Positions 18,551-27,407 are shown, counted from the first letter of the stretch. The stretch is 57,203 nt of DNA from Pontibacter deserti (GCF_023630255.1 NZ_JALPRS010000006.1:1-57203); one strand, 5' to 3'. The notes: generated from the letters alone by a model not told the origin. Numbers and translations are program-made.

Positions 18551-18665
18551 ATTCTGAATGAGCGAATGAGTGATTGTGTGAATACAGCTGGTTTGTAAAT
18601 GAGCTCACCAATTAAGCCATTCAGCAATTAATTCACTCATTCAAAATTCAGTTATTCAAAATTAA
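18551..18665 (+). repeat. word-repeat spacer with inverted halves between permease genes
   Basis: A 129-base gap between the paralogous permease genes is filled with AATGAG/CTCATT words. GAATGAGTGA (18564-18573) has its exact reverse complement TCACTCATTC at 18633-18642, and ATTCAAAATTCAG with ATTCAAAATTAAA follow before the ATG. The transcript could fold here, which might affect expression of the second permease relative to the first. Confidence 0.5.
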
Positions 18666-18672
18666 ATAAGGC

Positions 18673-19923
18673 ATGATTGACATCGATAAATGGACCGAGA
18701 TCTATAATACTGTAAAGAAGCACAAGCTTCGTACGGGGCTAACGGCATTTGGCGTGTTCTGGGGCATATTTATGCTGGTGGTGCTACTGGGTGCCGGCAA
18801 AGGTCTGGAAAACGGTATCATGAAGGATTTTGATGTAGCCAAAAATGCAGTGTTTATCTGGACGCAGCGCACCAGTGTGCCTTACATGGGTTTGAAAGCG
18901 GGCCGCTTTATACAAATGACCAGCGACGATGTAGCTGCCATACGCGCCAATGTACCCGAAGTAGAAGTAATTGCACCCAGTAACCAGTTACAGGGCGACT
19001 TTACAGTAAACTATAAAACCAAAAGCTCATCGTTTACCGTGAATGGCGAAACTCCTGATATGCTGCACGTGCAGCCAACCAAAATAATGAAAGGCCGCTT
19101 TATAAACCAGAAAGACCTGGAAGAACGCCGCAAAATAGCCGTCGTAGGGCCACGAGTACTGGAGCAGCTTTTCGCGAAAGATGAAAGCCCAATTGGGAAG
19201 TATATCAGCATAAAAGGAAGCTACTTTTTAATAGTGGGTACGTTTGAGCCAATTGGTAACGGAGAAGATATTGTGGAAGACTCCAACGTGATATTTATAC
19301 CGAATACCACGCTGCAGCAAACCTTCAATCAGCCAAACCAGGTCGGTTTTTTTGCGCTCACTCCAAAGCCCGGTGTGCCTGCCGAAGTAATAGAAGAGAA
19401 AGTAAAAACCCTGCTGATGAAGCGCCATAATGTAGCACCCACAGATGTAAAAGCGTTTGGATCGGCCAACGTGGAGAAGGAGTTCCAGGATGTGCAGGGC
19501 TTATTTACGGGTATAGCCGGTTTCAGTTGGCTGGTAAGTATAGGCACCATTCTGGCGGGTATTATTGGGGTTAGTAATATTATGCTGATAGTAGTAAAAG
19601 AGCGCACTAAAGAGATTGGTGTTCGCAAAGCATTAGGTGCAACACCCTGGTCAATCATCAGCCTGATCATTCAGGAAGCTATAGTTATTACAGGTCTGGC
19701 AGGCTACACTGGTTTGCTGGCAGGCACTGGCTTAGTGGCTTTAATAGAGTACCTGATGAATAAGTTTGATGTGCAGGCTGGCTATTTCGGGGCACCCGAA
19801 GTGAATGTAGGTATTGCGCTTTCGGCAACTATACTGCTTGTTTTTACAGGTGCTATGGCCGGCCTTATTCCTGCCACCAAAGCTGCCCGTGTTAGCCCGG
19901 TGGTAGCGCTACGCGACGAATAA
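18673..19923 (+). CDS. MacB-like ABC transporter permease 2
   Basis: A 416-residue paralogue of the preceding permease with the same plan: N-terminal helix, periplasmic MacB_PCD domain and C-terminal FtsX domain with KERTKEIGVRKALGATPWSI. The N-terminal halves share FGVFWGIFMLVxLLGAGKGLENG, while the periplasmic domains have diverged, as expected for two permeases making one asymmetric pore. Starts at ATG 18673. Both keep the full family length and show no decay, so neither looks like a discarded copy. Confidence 0.92.
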   Translation: MIDIDKWTEIYNTVKKHKLRTGLTAFGVFWGIFMLVVLLGAGKGLENGIMKDFDVAKNAVFIWTQRTSVPYMGLKAGRFIQMTSDDVAAIRANVPEVEVIAPSNQLQGDFTVNYKTKSSSFTVNGETPDMLHVQPTKIMKGRFINQKDLEERRKIAVVGPRVLEQLFAKDESPIGKYISIKGSYFLIVGTFEPIGNGEDIVEDSNVIFIPNTTLQQTFNQPNQVGFFALTPKPGVPAEVIEEKVKTLLMKRHNVAPTDVKAFGSANVEKEFQDVQGLFTGIAGFSWLVSIGTILAGIIGVSNIMLIVVKERTKEIGVRKALGATPWSIISLIIQEAIVITGLAGYTGLLAGTGLVALIEYLMNKFDVQAGYFGAPEVNVGIALSATILLVFTGAMAGLIPATKAARVSPVVALRDE

Positions 19924-19964
19924 TTTACATAGTAATTAACGAAACCTATCTATATAACTGAATT

Positions 19965-21059
19965 ATGAAAAAGGTATTATTGGGCTTGTTTATCGTGGTT
20001 TTCCTAGGCCTGTCGGGTTGGCTGGGCTACTACTTCTACAAAAAGTCGAACACGGATCCGGTGGTGTATAAAACAGAAGCACCTTTCGAGACAGAAATTG
20101 TGAAGAAGACGGTAGCTACAGGTTCTATAGTTCCACGCAAAGAAGTGCAGGTAAAATCGCAGGTGTCGGGTATTGTGGAAGAGCTTTATGTAGAGGCCGG
20201 GCAAATTGTGAAGAAAGGGCAACTGCTGGCCAAGATCAGGATTGTGCCGAACATGGTAAGCGTAAACGATGCCCAAACCCAACTGCAAACCGCCAAGCTT
20301 AACTTTGATGAAGCAAAGCAGGAGTTAAAACGCTACGAGCAACTATACGCCCAGAAAGTGATAGCCGAGCAGGAGTTCAGAAAGTATAAAGCCGACTATA
20401 ACCTGAAACGCGAAGCCTTACAAGCTGCTGAAAATAACCTGCAACTGGTACGTGAAGGTGCTTCGCGCAGAAGCGGTGTATCCTCAAACCAGGTGTACTC
20501 AACTATAGATGGCATGCTGCTGGATGTGCCTGTAAAAGTGGGAACATCAATTATAGAGCGCAACAACTTTAACGAAGGTACAACTATAGCTGCCGTTGCC
20601 GATATGCGGAGCCTGGTGTTCGAAGGCAAGATAGATGAATCGGAAGTGGGTAAACTGAAAGAGAACATGGATCTGCTGCTGACCATTGGCGCTATAGAAG
20701 GCCGCGTTTTTAATGCCAAGTTGGAGTACATCGCCCCGAAAGGTTTGCTGGAAGAAGGCGCCATCAAATTTCCGATACGTGCCAAAGTGTTGCTGGATGA
20801 TAAAGACTTTATAAGAGCCGGCTATAGTGCCAACGCCGATATTGTACTGGACAAACGCGCTAAGGTACTGGCCATAAAAGAAAGCATGCTGAAGTTTGAG
20901 AAAGACCAGCCGTACGTAGAGGTAGAGACTGCCCCGCAGCAGTTTGAAAAGCGTAATGTTAAAACCGGTATATCCGATGGCATCAACATCGAAATTGTAT
21001 CAGGACTGTCTAAAAACGATAAGGTAAAAGTGCCGGATGCAACGATAGCGCAACTATAA
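19965..21059 (+). CDS. periplasmic adaptor (HlyD/MacA family)
   Basis: A 364-residue membrane-fusion protein anchored by one N-terminal helix (about residues 5-26, LLGLFIVVFLGLSGWLGYYF). A biotinyl/lipoyl-like half-domain begins VKSQVSGIVEELYVEAGQ. An alpha-helical hairpin spans about 85-160, followed by the second lipoyl half and beta-barrel domain. It should bridge the two permeases upstream to an outer-membrane TolC-type channel. No such channel gene is present in this window, so it must be encoded elsewhere. It is last in the cluster, 41 bases after the second permease. Confidence 0.92.
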   Translation: MKKVLLGLFIVVFLGLSGWLGYYFYKKSNTDPVVYKTEAPFETEIVKKTVATGSIVPRKEVQVKSQVSGIVEELYVEAGQIVKKGQLLAKIRIVPNMVSVNDAQTQLQTAKLNFDEAKQELKRYEQLYAQKVIAEQEFRKYKADYNLKREALQAAENNLQLVREGASRRSGVSSNQVYSTIDGMLLDVPVKVGTSIIERNNFNEGTTIAAVADMRSLVFEGKIDESEVGKLKENMDLLLTIGAIEGRVFNAKLEYIAPKGLLEEGAIKFPIRAKVLLDDKDFIRAGYSANADIVLDKRAKVLAIKESMLKFEKDQPYVEVETAPQQFEKRNVKTGISDGINIEIVSGLSKNDKVKVPDATIAQL

Positions 21060-21220
21060 AAGCCTGTAAAATACTAATGTAGCATAGGGGTATATTTGTA
21101 TAATAGTTTTATGCATCTACACCATCTGTTATAATGCTCACGGAATAACAGGTTCCCGTTACAACTATACAAAAAAGCGGTTAGTAGAATATATGATGTT
21201 TAAATATAAATCAGAAAGCT

Positions 21221-21709
21221 ATGAAGAGAACCGCTATTCAAATGTTACGCATGTTAGCTGTCTGCGGATCGCTACTTGCCTTTACTGTCGCCTGCGACGA
21301 AGATGACGACGATAATCTTCCTGTACAGGATGACCTGGAATTTGATGATCTTGAACTAAGTGGTGACAACGAGGTGCCACAAGTAGAAAGTGATGGAACA
21401 GGTACTTTTAATGGAACGTACGATGACGCAACCAACGTGCTTACTTATACTGTAACCTGGGAACTTGGCAATCCTGATGATGAAGTAGTAGGTATGCACT
21501 TTCACGGTCCCGCTGATCCAACAGAAAGTGCTGGTGTGCAGGAACCCATAGAAGGTTTTACGACTGAAAGTACAGGTTCATTCACAGACTCAACAGAACC
21601 GCTTACAGCACAGCAGGAAGCAGATTTAAAAGCCGGGCTTTGGTACATCAACATCCACAGCACAACTTATCCTACTGGTGAGCTGCGCGGTAACCTGTTA
21701 GAGGATTAA
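21221..21709 (+). CDS. CHRD domain lipoprotein
   Basis: A 162-residue predicted lipoprotein (signal with lipobox TVAC, Cys25) followed by an acidic linker DEDDDDN and a CHRD domain. The CHRD hallmarks are LSGDNEVPQVESDGTGTF, a central GMHFHGPAD, and the ending YINIHSTTYPTGELRGNL. CHRD domains occur in secreted bacterial proteins and in animal chordin; their bacterial role is unknown. Starts at ATG 21221, single gene with its own terminator. Confidence 0.88.
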   Translation: MKRTAIQMLRMLAVCGSLLAFTVACDEDDDDNLPVQDDLEFDDLELSGDNEVPQVESDGTGTFNGTYDDATNVLTYTVTWELGNPDDEVVGMHFHGPADPTESAGVQEPIEGFTTESTGSFTDSTEPLTAQQEADLKAGLWYINIHSTTYPTGELRGNLLED

Positions 21710-21728
21710 TAAAACTCTACCACAGCAA

Positions 21729-21765
21729 AAAGGCCTTCTTCTGAAAAGAGGAAAGCCTTTCTTTT
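21729..21765 (+). terminator. terminator of the CHRD gene
   Basis: AAAGGC (21729-21734) pairs with GCCTTT (21755-21760), extended by a CTTC-type inner stem with one mismatch, and is followed by CTTTTT. Confidence 0.7.
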
Positions 21766-21784
21766 TAAGTATAACCGAAGCATG

Positions 21785-21792
21785 TACATTTG
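21785..21792 (+). promoter_or_regulatory. -7 promoter element of the GNAT gene
   Basis: TACATTTG matches TAnnTTTG exactly. A start near 21798 gives a ~20-base leader before the ATG at 21818. It overlaps an in-frame ATG at 21782, which argues against that start. No clear -33 element is seen. Confidence 0.5.
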
Positions 21793-21817
21793 CACCTGTA
21801 GTTTATACTTATACTTT

Positions 21818-22294
21818 ATGCAAACCTCAGAAACTGCTGCTGTAACCATACTTGATTTTGAACCCGAGCATGCTGCTAAATTCAGGGAGCTGAACGAAGA
21901 ATGGATAACACATTACTTTGTAATGGAAGAAGCTGACCATAAATCATTGGGCGATCCGCAAGGTTATATCCTGGATAAAGGTGGCTATATTCTAATGGCA
22001 AAGTATAACAACGAGATTGTAGGAACCTGTGCCCTTATTAACGATGGTAATGGTATCTATGAACTTGCTAAAATGGCTGTTACTCCCAAAGCGCAGGGTT
22101 TGAAGATTGGTAAACTACTAGGCGAAGCCGCTATAAAAAAAGCAAGAGCAGCGGGCGCATTAAAAGTATACCTGGTATCAAACCGCAGACTCGAAACAGC
22201 CCTTAATTTATACAAACGATTAGGTTTTGTAGAAGTACCAATGCCACCAAGCATTTACGAGCGGGCCGATATAAAAATGGAGATCGAGCTATAG
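21818..22294 (+). CDS. GNAT family N-acetyltransferase
   Basis: A 158-residue cytoplasmic acetyl-CoA-dependent acetyltransferase. The acetyl-CoA-binding motif A is MAVTPKAQGLKIGKLLGEAA, with the typical Q/R-x-x-G-x-G/A-type loop. The strand and helix LKVYLVSNRRLETALNLYKR and the closing LGFVEV are also standard. The ATG at 21818 is chosen because of the promoter box upstream. Acceptor substrate unknown. Converges with the next gene with only three bases between stops. Confidence 0.85.
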   Translation: MQTSETAAVTILDFEPEHAAKFRELNEEWITHYFVMEEADHKSLGDPQGYILDKGGYILMAKYNNEIVGTCALINDGNGIYELAKMAVTPKAQGLKIGKLLGEAAIKKARAAGALKVYLVSNRRLETALNLYKRLGFVEVPMPPSIYERADIKMEIEL

Positions 22295-22297
22295 GTA

Positions 22298-22858
22298 TTA
22301 AGTACTATAAACTGGCCTGTTATCTTCAACGCGTACCACACCTACAGTCATCCAGCAGCCTTTGTAGTAGCCTTTGGTCTGGCGGGCTAGCATAAACAGG
22401 TAAGTGGCTCTTTCATCGTCCTGCGATGTGAGCACCACCAGCTGGTAAGCCGATTTGCCTGTTATAACCATGTTGCCTTTTTTGTAAGATTTAAAGTTTA
22501 GCATTGGCTTATAAACAGGGTCGCGCACCATCAGCCTGAAATGTTCTATCGGCCCCATACTTATCTTACTAACCGGCGAAGAAAAATTAAAGACAGTGAT
22601 AATGCCGCTGTCGCTGCCATCGTTTTGCTGAAGTGCTTTTAACTGGATTTGTACCACATCCTGTGGCGAAAGGCCTTTAGATGGCCGTAAATAGCTCCAA
22701 CTGGTTGCTGAGGAACCGGATGTCCCGGAAGTATTATAGCTGGCATAGTGGTGCTTGTTCTGATCCGGATCTATAGGTATACTCCACATAAATACCAAAA
22801 GCAGCAACACGCCTACCACGAGTAGGGCCTTATCCACAAAATCTCCCGAGCCCTTCAT
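22298..22858 (-). CDS. DUF4864 domain membrane-anchored protein
   Basis: A 186-residue protein with one N-terminal membrane helix (about residues 9-27, ALLVVGVLLLLVFMWSIPI) and a soluble domain. The domain matches DUF4864: SPQDVVQIQLKALQQND, then GIITVFNFSSPVSK, GPIEHFRLMVRDPVYKPML and a closing strand pair. The Ser/Thr-rich linker at 42-55 separates anchor and domain. The function of DUF4864 is not established; its fold resembles the NTF2/SnoaL type (general knowledge, uncertain). Confidence 0.75.
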   Translation of the reverse strand: MKGSGDFVDKALLVVGVLLLLVFMWSIPIDPDQNKHHYASYNTSGTSGSSATSWSYLRPSKGLSPQDVVQIQLKALQQNDGSDSGIITVFNFSSPVSKISMGPIEHFRLMVRDPVYKPMLNFKSYKKGNMVITGKSAYQLVVLTSQDDERATYLFMLARQTKGYYKGCWMTVGVVRVEDNRPVYST

Positions 22859-22972
22859 AAGTTTATGTACTTTATATAGAACAGGATAGTTGTGCTTTTA
22901 CCCCTTTTTTAAGTGCGGTAGCAGGTATAAACAAAAGTTTAAGGTTCCGTATACTTGCTCAAGCTATCATCT

Positions 22973-23752
22973 ATGAAAAACCTGCTGACTTACTACATCA
23001 CTCAATTCAGGTATTGGTTTACAGGTATACCTGCTGTGCAGCGCTTCCAAATTCAGCATCCCAAAGTTTCGGACTTTATAAGCGATAGGTTTAGCACCAG
23101 AATGTTTGTTGGGTTGCCCCTTACATTGCTGTTACTGGTTGGCTGGGTAAATGTAATGCTACTCTCTGAGCTAACTGAAAGTGTAGTGGATGCCGAGTGG
23201 GTGGTAGTAGCTGACCAAAAATTTACAGATCTGCTTTACAGTATGCGGTCTGATTGGCTGAGCATAACGATGTTTGCCTTAACCCAGTTGGGCGAACAAC
23301 TCGCTGTATTTGTCATAGGCGGCATAGCAACACTCATCTTCCTGTTTCGGAAACGATATTGGGCCATTATTGCTTTCTGGCTGGCTATGGGTGGCGTAGG
23401 GCTTTCGGTGAGGTTTGCCAAAACATTTATCAGCCGTGCCCGCCCTGCCGATGTAGCGTATTATGAAGTAGAGCATTATTCTTTCCCGAGTGGGCATGCT
23501 ACTACAGCTATGGCGCTGTTTGGGTTGCTGGCTTACTTCCTTTACCGGCACAACAACTCAGGCCCCTATCGCACCCTTATTGCCTGGCCTACAGCTATAC
23601 TTATTTTGCTGGTAAGCTTCAGTAGAATATACCTTGGTGTACACTTCTTATCTGATGTGCTGGCAGGTATGTTGCTGGGGCTGCTTTGGATGCTGGTAGG
23701 TGTAAGCCTGGAAGAAGTAATGCAGTATAGAAGGAAAAGAAGAGAAGTATAG
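22973..23752 (+). CDS. PAP2 family phosphatase
   Basis: A 259-residue integral membrane phosphatase, probably acting on phosphatidic acid, phosphatidylglycerol phosphate or undecaprenyl pyrophosphate. All three PAP2 motifs are present: KTFISRARP, the FPSGHATT motif with catalytic His, and SRIYLGVHFLSDV. Five or six membrane helices are visible. The ATG at 22973 (MKNLLTYYI) is preferred to an upstream TTG. A secreted zinc-dependent phospholipase C follows 51 bases later on the same strand; together they could process membrane lipids, but this is inference. Confidence 0.88.
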   Translation: MKNLLTYYITQFRYWFTGIPAVQRFQIQHPKVSDFISDRFSTRMFVGLPLTLLLLVGWVNVMLLSELTESVVDAEWVVVADQKFTDLLYSMRSDWLSITMFALTQLGEQLAVFVIGGIATLIFLFRKRYWAIIAFWLAMGGVGLSVRFAKTFISRARPADVAYYEVEHYSFPSGHATTAMALFGLLAYFLYRHNNSGPYRTLIAWPTAILILLVSFSRIYLGVHFLSDVLAGMLLGLLWMLVGVSLEEVMQYRRKRREV

Positions 23753-23803
23753 CATTATTAAAGTTTAACTATACTTTTTAAAACCGCAATCGTATGCAAA
23801 TGC

Positions 23804-25078
23804 ATGCACCTGAAATACTTACGCGGCCTTTGTGGCTTAGCCCTTATACTTACCTGTTGGTTATTTGCAACTCAGTCTGCTTCAGCATATGGAGTGCTCT
23901 CGCATCAGGCTATCATTGATGCCTCCTGGGACAAAGATCTTAAACCGCTTTTACAGAAACGTTACCCCAACGCCACTGAAGAAGAACTTAAAAAAGCACA
24001 TGCCTTTGCTTATGGCGGAGCTATACTTCAGGATATGGGGTACTTTCCGTTCGGTAGCAAATTTTTTACAGACCTGTTGCACTATGTGCGTAGTGGTGAT
24101 TTTGTACAAAACCTGCTGCACGAAGCCCAAAATGTAAATGAATATGCTTTTGCCTTGGGTACGCTGGCTCATTATAATGCAGATGTTTATGGTCACTCGC
24201 TGGGTACAAACAAAGCAGTACCGTTGGTATATCCAAAACTGGAGCAGGAGTTTGGCAGCACCGTAACCTTTGCCGATCATCCGGTATCACATGTTAAAAC
24301 AGAGTTTGGCTTTGATGTATTGCAGGTGGCCCGCGGGAACTATGCCCCGGAATCGTATCAGCAGTTTATTGGTTTTGAAGTAGCCCAGGAGCCACTGGAG
24401 CGGGCCTTTTTAAAAACCTATGGACTAGAGCTGGGAGATGTATTTGTAAATGTGCCACTGGCAGTTGGTACCTACCGCTATACTATAAAGAACCTGATGC
24501 CAGACCTTACCAAAGCTGCCTGGCAAGCAAAAGCGAATGACATAAAAGCAGCAAAACCGGGTGCCACCCGTCGCACATTTATTTACCGTATGAGCCGGGC
24601 CAAGTATAACAGCAACTGGGGAGAAACTTACGAACGACCAGGTTTCTTCACCCGGATTATGGCCTGGGTTATCAAAATTCTTCCGAAGGTAGGGCCGCTC
24701 CGCTCATTGGGCTTTACTATGCCAACTCCGGAAGCAGAACATCTTTTTTATAAAAGTTTTAACACTACAGTAAGTAAGTATGCGGCCGTGTTACAGCAGT
24801 TGCGCAACAGCGAATCTGCGATGGAGAACCTGCAGCTCGATACCGGAAAGAAAACGGAGCCGGGGGAGTATGCGCTTACCGATGAAACTTATACAGCGCT
24901 GCTGCAAAAGCTGGATAACAGCAAGTACAAATACCTTACACCTGAGCTGCAGCAAAATATTCTGGGCTTTTATAAAAGCATGAAACCAAAAAAAGAACAG
25001 GAGCAGGACGAAGATCATTTAAAGACCACAGAGGCACTAGAAAGACTGAAAGCACACCAGCCGGCAGCCCGAAAATAA
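23804..25078 (+). CDS. secreted zinc-dependent phospholipase C family protein
   Basis: A 424-residue exported protein. The signal peptide runs to about residue 28 (ATQSASAYG). The mature N-terminus YGVLSHQAIIDASWDKDLKPLL is typical of the zinc-dependent phospholipase C/S1-P1 fold, in which His residues and the N-terminus region bind zinc. Further candidate ligands lie in LGTLAHYNADVYGHSLG and DHPVSHVKTEFGFDV. The C-terminal ~80 residues are charged and helical. It may hydrolyse phospholipids in the periplasm or outside the cell. It follows the PAP2 gene closely. Confidence 0.75.
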   Translation: MHLKYLRGLCGLALILTCWLFATQSASAYGVLSHQAIIDASWDKDLKPLLQKRYPNATEEELKKAHAFAYGGAILQDMGYFPFGSKFFTDLLHYVRSGDFVQNLLHEAQNVNEYAFALGTLAHYNADVYGHSLGTNKAVPLVYPKLEQEFGSTVTFADHPVSHVKTEFGFDVLQVARGNYAPESYQQFIGFEVAQEPLERAFLKTYGLELGDVFVNVPLAVGTYRYTIKNLMPDLTKAAWQAKANDIKAAKPGATRRTFIYRMSRAKYNSNWGETYERPGFFTRIMAWVIKILPKVGPLRSLGFTMPTPEAEHLFYKSFNTTVSKYAAVLQQLRNSESAMENLQLDTGKKTEPGEYALTDETYTALLQKLDNSKYKYLTPELQQNILGFYKSMKPKKEQEQDEDHLKTTEALERLKAHQPAARK

Positions 25079-25252
25079 CCTGTAAACCTAGTGAGATGTT
25101 ATTATGAATAAGGAGAAATGTAGCAATTGATGTAACTATATGCTCTGAAAACCGATAAAATAAGTCTGACAATACCGGAAACAGCAAAGGAATACGAAGT
25201 TGAGGTTCCGGGTTAAACGTCATATATAATTGAAATTTAAACCTAATAAACC

Positions 25253-25672
25253 ATGGAAAACAGACAGAATAGCTCGCAGAGCAATCAATCATTTTCAAAC
25301 CAGTCATCACAGAGCAACCAGCCTAGCGCAAGCCAGTCTTCGCAAAGCAGTCGCTCTCAGAGCAGCCAGCCTTCTGCATCCTCTACTACAGGGTCAAGTG
25401 TAGGTAGCCAAAGCTCACGTTCTGGTTCAAGCTCAAGCTCATCTTCAAAAATGGGCGGTCTTGATATGAACGCTATGACAAGCAAACTTCAGGAACTTGG
25501 TACACAAGCTATGAATAAAGTTAATGGCCTAAGTACTACTCAGAAAGTGGTTGGAGGTTCGCTTCTTGCACTTGGTGCTGGTTGGTTAGCTATGAATTCG
25601 CGCAACAAAACCAAAACCAGATCAAACCTGAATACAACAAGAACAAACAAGTTCGGTAGATCATCTTCTTAA
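25253..25672 (+). CDS. Ser/Gln-rich low-complexity protein with C-terminal membrane segment
   Basis: A 139-residue protein in two parts. Residues 1-66 are almost only Ser, Gln, Asn, with some Arg, Pro and Gly, a disordered, prion-like composition with SSQS-type units. Residues 67-110 are ordinary: GGLDMNAMTSKLQELGTQAM, then a hydrophobic segment KVVGGSLLALGAGWLAMNS able to cross the membrane once, then a basic tail. No signal peptide is present, so the low-complexity part probably stays cytoplasmic or the protein is tail-anchored. The start at 25253 is the only ATG. Function unknown. A clear terminator follows. Confidence 0.7.
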   Translation: MENRQNSSQSNQSFSNQSSQSNQPSASQSSQSSRSQSSQPSASSTTGSSVGSQSSRSGSSSSSSSKMGGLDMNAMTSKLQELGTQAMNKVNGLSTTQKVVGGSLLALGAGWLAMNSRNKTKTRSNLNTTRTNKFGRSSS

Positions 25673-25693
25673 CCGTAACTATAGATTAAAAAT

Positions 25694-25730
25694 AAAAAGC
25701 CTGGTGCTCCTGCATCGGGCTTTTTGTTTA
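25694..25730 (+). terminator. terminator of the Ser/Gln-rich gene
   Basis: AAAAAGCCTGGTGC (25694-25707) pairs with GCATCGGGCTTTTT (25712-25725) with minor mismatches around a TCCT loop, followed by further T residues. Confidence 0.8.
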
Positions 25731-25807
25731 GTAGTTTACTTTAATAAAGTATAGTTTTAGATTTAATAGACTTTAAGCAACTGACTTATACTTTTAATTG
25801 AATCAGA

Positions 25808-26893
25808 ATGGCAAAAAAAGTTACCCTGCACTTCGACCCGGAATTAAGCCTGAACCAGGAAGAGAAACATGTGCGTGACGGCCTCTCTACGGTACTGCAC
25901 ACCGGCGATAACCTATGGTTGAGCTGCGACGAACGGACAACTATAGAGCGCCTTACCCAACAGAAAGATGGCTCCTTTGGTACGCATAAATCTTTTTGCC
26001 TTTCTGATTACCTGCAACTACCCGATAGTACCGACAGCGAAATTGATATTGAGGGAATGGGTATGGAGAATAACTACCTATGGCTGGTAGGGTCGCATAG
26101 TTTAAAACGCAAAAAGCCCCGAAAGGACGACAGTGTGGCCAAACAGATGAAACGGCTGGCACAGGTAAAATCAGACCAGAACCGATACCTGCTGGCACGT
26201 ATCCCTGTTATTAAAGATGAGAAGACTAGCGATTATACCCTCTGCAAAGAATGCCCTGACCCGGATAACCCGAAGAAGGCATTGCGCGCTGCACAGTTAA
26301 AGGGTGGTGAGAGTAGCAGCGATCTGCTGGAAGCGCTGAAGAAAGATGATCACATCGCACCGTTTTTAACTATACCTGGTAAGGATAATGGGTTTGATAT
26401 TGAAGGCTTAGCTACAAGCGGCAACAAATTATACCTGGGTTTGCGCGGACCAGTGCTGCGTGGATGGGCTATAGTATTGGAGCTTGAGTTGGAAGAAGCT
26501 GAAGAAGGATTTCTGAAACTGAAACAGCTGACGCCGGAACGGCCATACAAAAAACACTTCCTGCACCTGAAGGGCAAAGGCATACGCGAACTGCGCATTC
26601 TGGGGAATGATATGTATATACTTGCTGGCCCTACCATGGACCTGGATGGAGTAATTGCAGTGTACCGCTGGCGCAATGTTTTAAAACAGAAAGGCGAATC
26701 AATGGTGCATACTGCAGACTTAGAGCGCCTGTGCGAAGTGCCGCACGGACATGGCGCAGAAAGCGGAAAAGATAAAGCAGAAGGCCTGGCTGTATATGAC
26801 GAGCGTAACCTGATGGTGGTTTTCGACAGCCCCAGAGATGCCCGTAAAGTAGGAGAACACAGTGTTATCGCTGATCTTATTAAAATAGATTAA
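25808..26893 (+). CDS. DUF3616 domain protein
   Basis: A 361-residue soluble protein matching the DUF3616 style: an N-terminal LSTVLHTGDNLWLSCDERTTIERL strand region, SEIDIEGMGMENNYLWLVGSHS, then DNGFDIEGLATSGNKLYLGLRGPVLRGWA and KAEGLAVYDERNLMVVFDSP. The repeated IEG(L/M)xxxxNxLxLxGxR units suggest a beta-propeller. No signal peptide is seen, so it is likely cytoplasmic. The biochemical role is unknown. It is 55 bases upstream of a small membrane protein gene and probably co-transcribed with it. Confidence 0.8.
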   Translation: MAKKVTLHFDPELSLNQEEKHVRDGLSTVLHTGDNLWLSCDERTTIERLTQQKDGSFGTHKSFCLSDYLQLPDSTDSEIDIEGMGMENNYLWLVGSHSLKRKKPRKDDSVAKQMKRLAQVKSDQNRYLLARIPVIKDEKTSDYTLCKECPDPDNPKKALRAAQLKGGESSSDLLEALKKDDHIAPFLTIPGKDNGFDIEGLATSGNKLYLGLRGPVLRGWAIVLELELEEAEEGFLKLKQLTPERPYKKHFLHLKGKGIRELRILGNDMYILAGPTMDLDGVIAVYRWRNVLKQKGESMVHTADLERLCEVPHGHGAESGKDKAEGLAVYDERNLMVVFDSPRDARKVGEHSVIADLIKID

Positions 26894-26948
26894 GCAGCAC
26901 CTAGCTTGTAAGTGCCGTATAAAACAACCTACAATTAAAACTAAAGCT

Positions 26949-27389
26949 ATGAAAATACTGGAAGCATTAGCAGGTGGCCTGGCAGGTGCCTGTGTTTTAA
27001 CCCTTGCCCACGAAAGTTTAAGAAGAGTAGTGCCCGAAGCACCGCGAATGGATGTGCTGGGAATGCGCGCCATTGCCAAACTGATGGAGAAAGGCGGGGC
27101 TACACCACCCGATGATAAAACACTACACGACTGGGCTATGGTGGGCGATGTAATCTCGAATGGCTTATACTATAGCCTGGCAGGTGCTGGCAAAAATGCC
27201 TGGTTACGCGGAACCTTACTAGGGGCACTGGCCGGAATAGGGGCTATTACTTTACCTGGCCCACTAGGTCTAGGCGAAGCACCTAGCGAACGTACTACCG
27301 AAACTAAAGCTATGGCCGTTGGATTATATTTGCTGGGTGGGCTGGCAGCAGCAATGGCCGCAAGAGCCATCGTGAAGGCTACCAAATAA
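26949..27389 (+). CDS. small membrane protein of unknown function
   Basis: A 146-residue protein with Gly/Ala-rich hydrophobic segments at about residues 5-20, 75-90 (SNGLYYSLAGAG), 86-105 (LRGTLLGALAGIGAITL) and 122-142 (MAVGLYLLGGLAAAMAARAI). The segment between the first two is charged (RRVVPEAPRMDVLGMRAI). I do not recognise a family with certainty. It follows the DUF3616 gene and precedes a strong terminator, so the two probably form an operon. Confidence 0.7.
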   Translation: MKILEALAGGLAGACVLTLAHESLRRVVPEAPRMDVLGMRAIAKLMEKGGATPPDDKTLHDWAMVGDVISNGLYYSLAGAGKNAWLRGTLLGALAGIGAITLPGPLGLGEAPSERTTETKAMAVGLYLLGGLAAAMAARAIVKATK

Positions 27390-27407
27390 CAGGGTTACAA
27401 AAATAAG

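Noticed and set aside
25253..25450. tandem DNA repeat causing the Ser/Gln head
   Set aside because: The protein composition is repetitive but the DNA words are irregular, with no fixed-length tandem unit.
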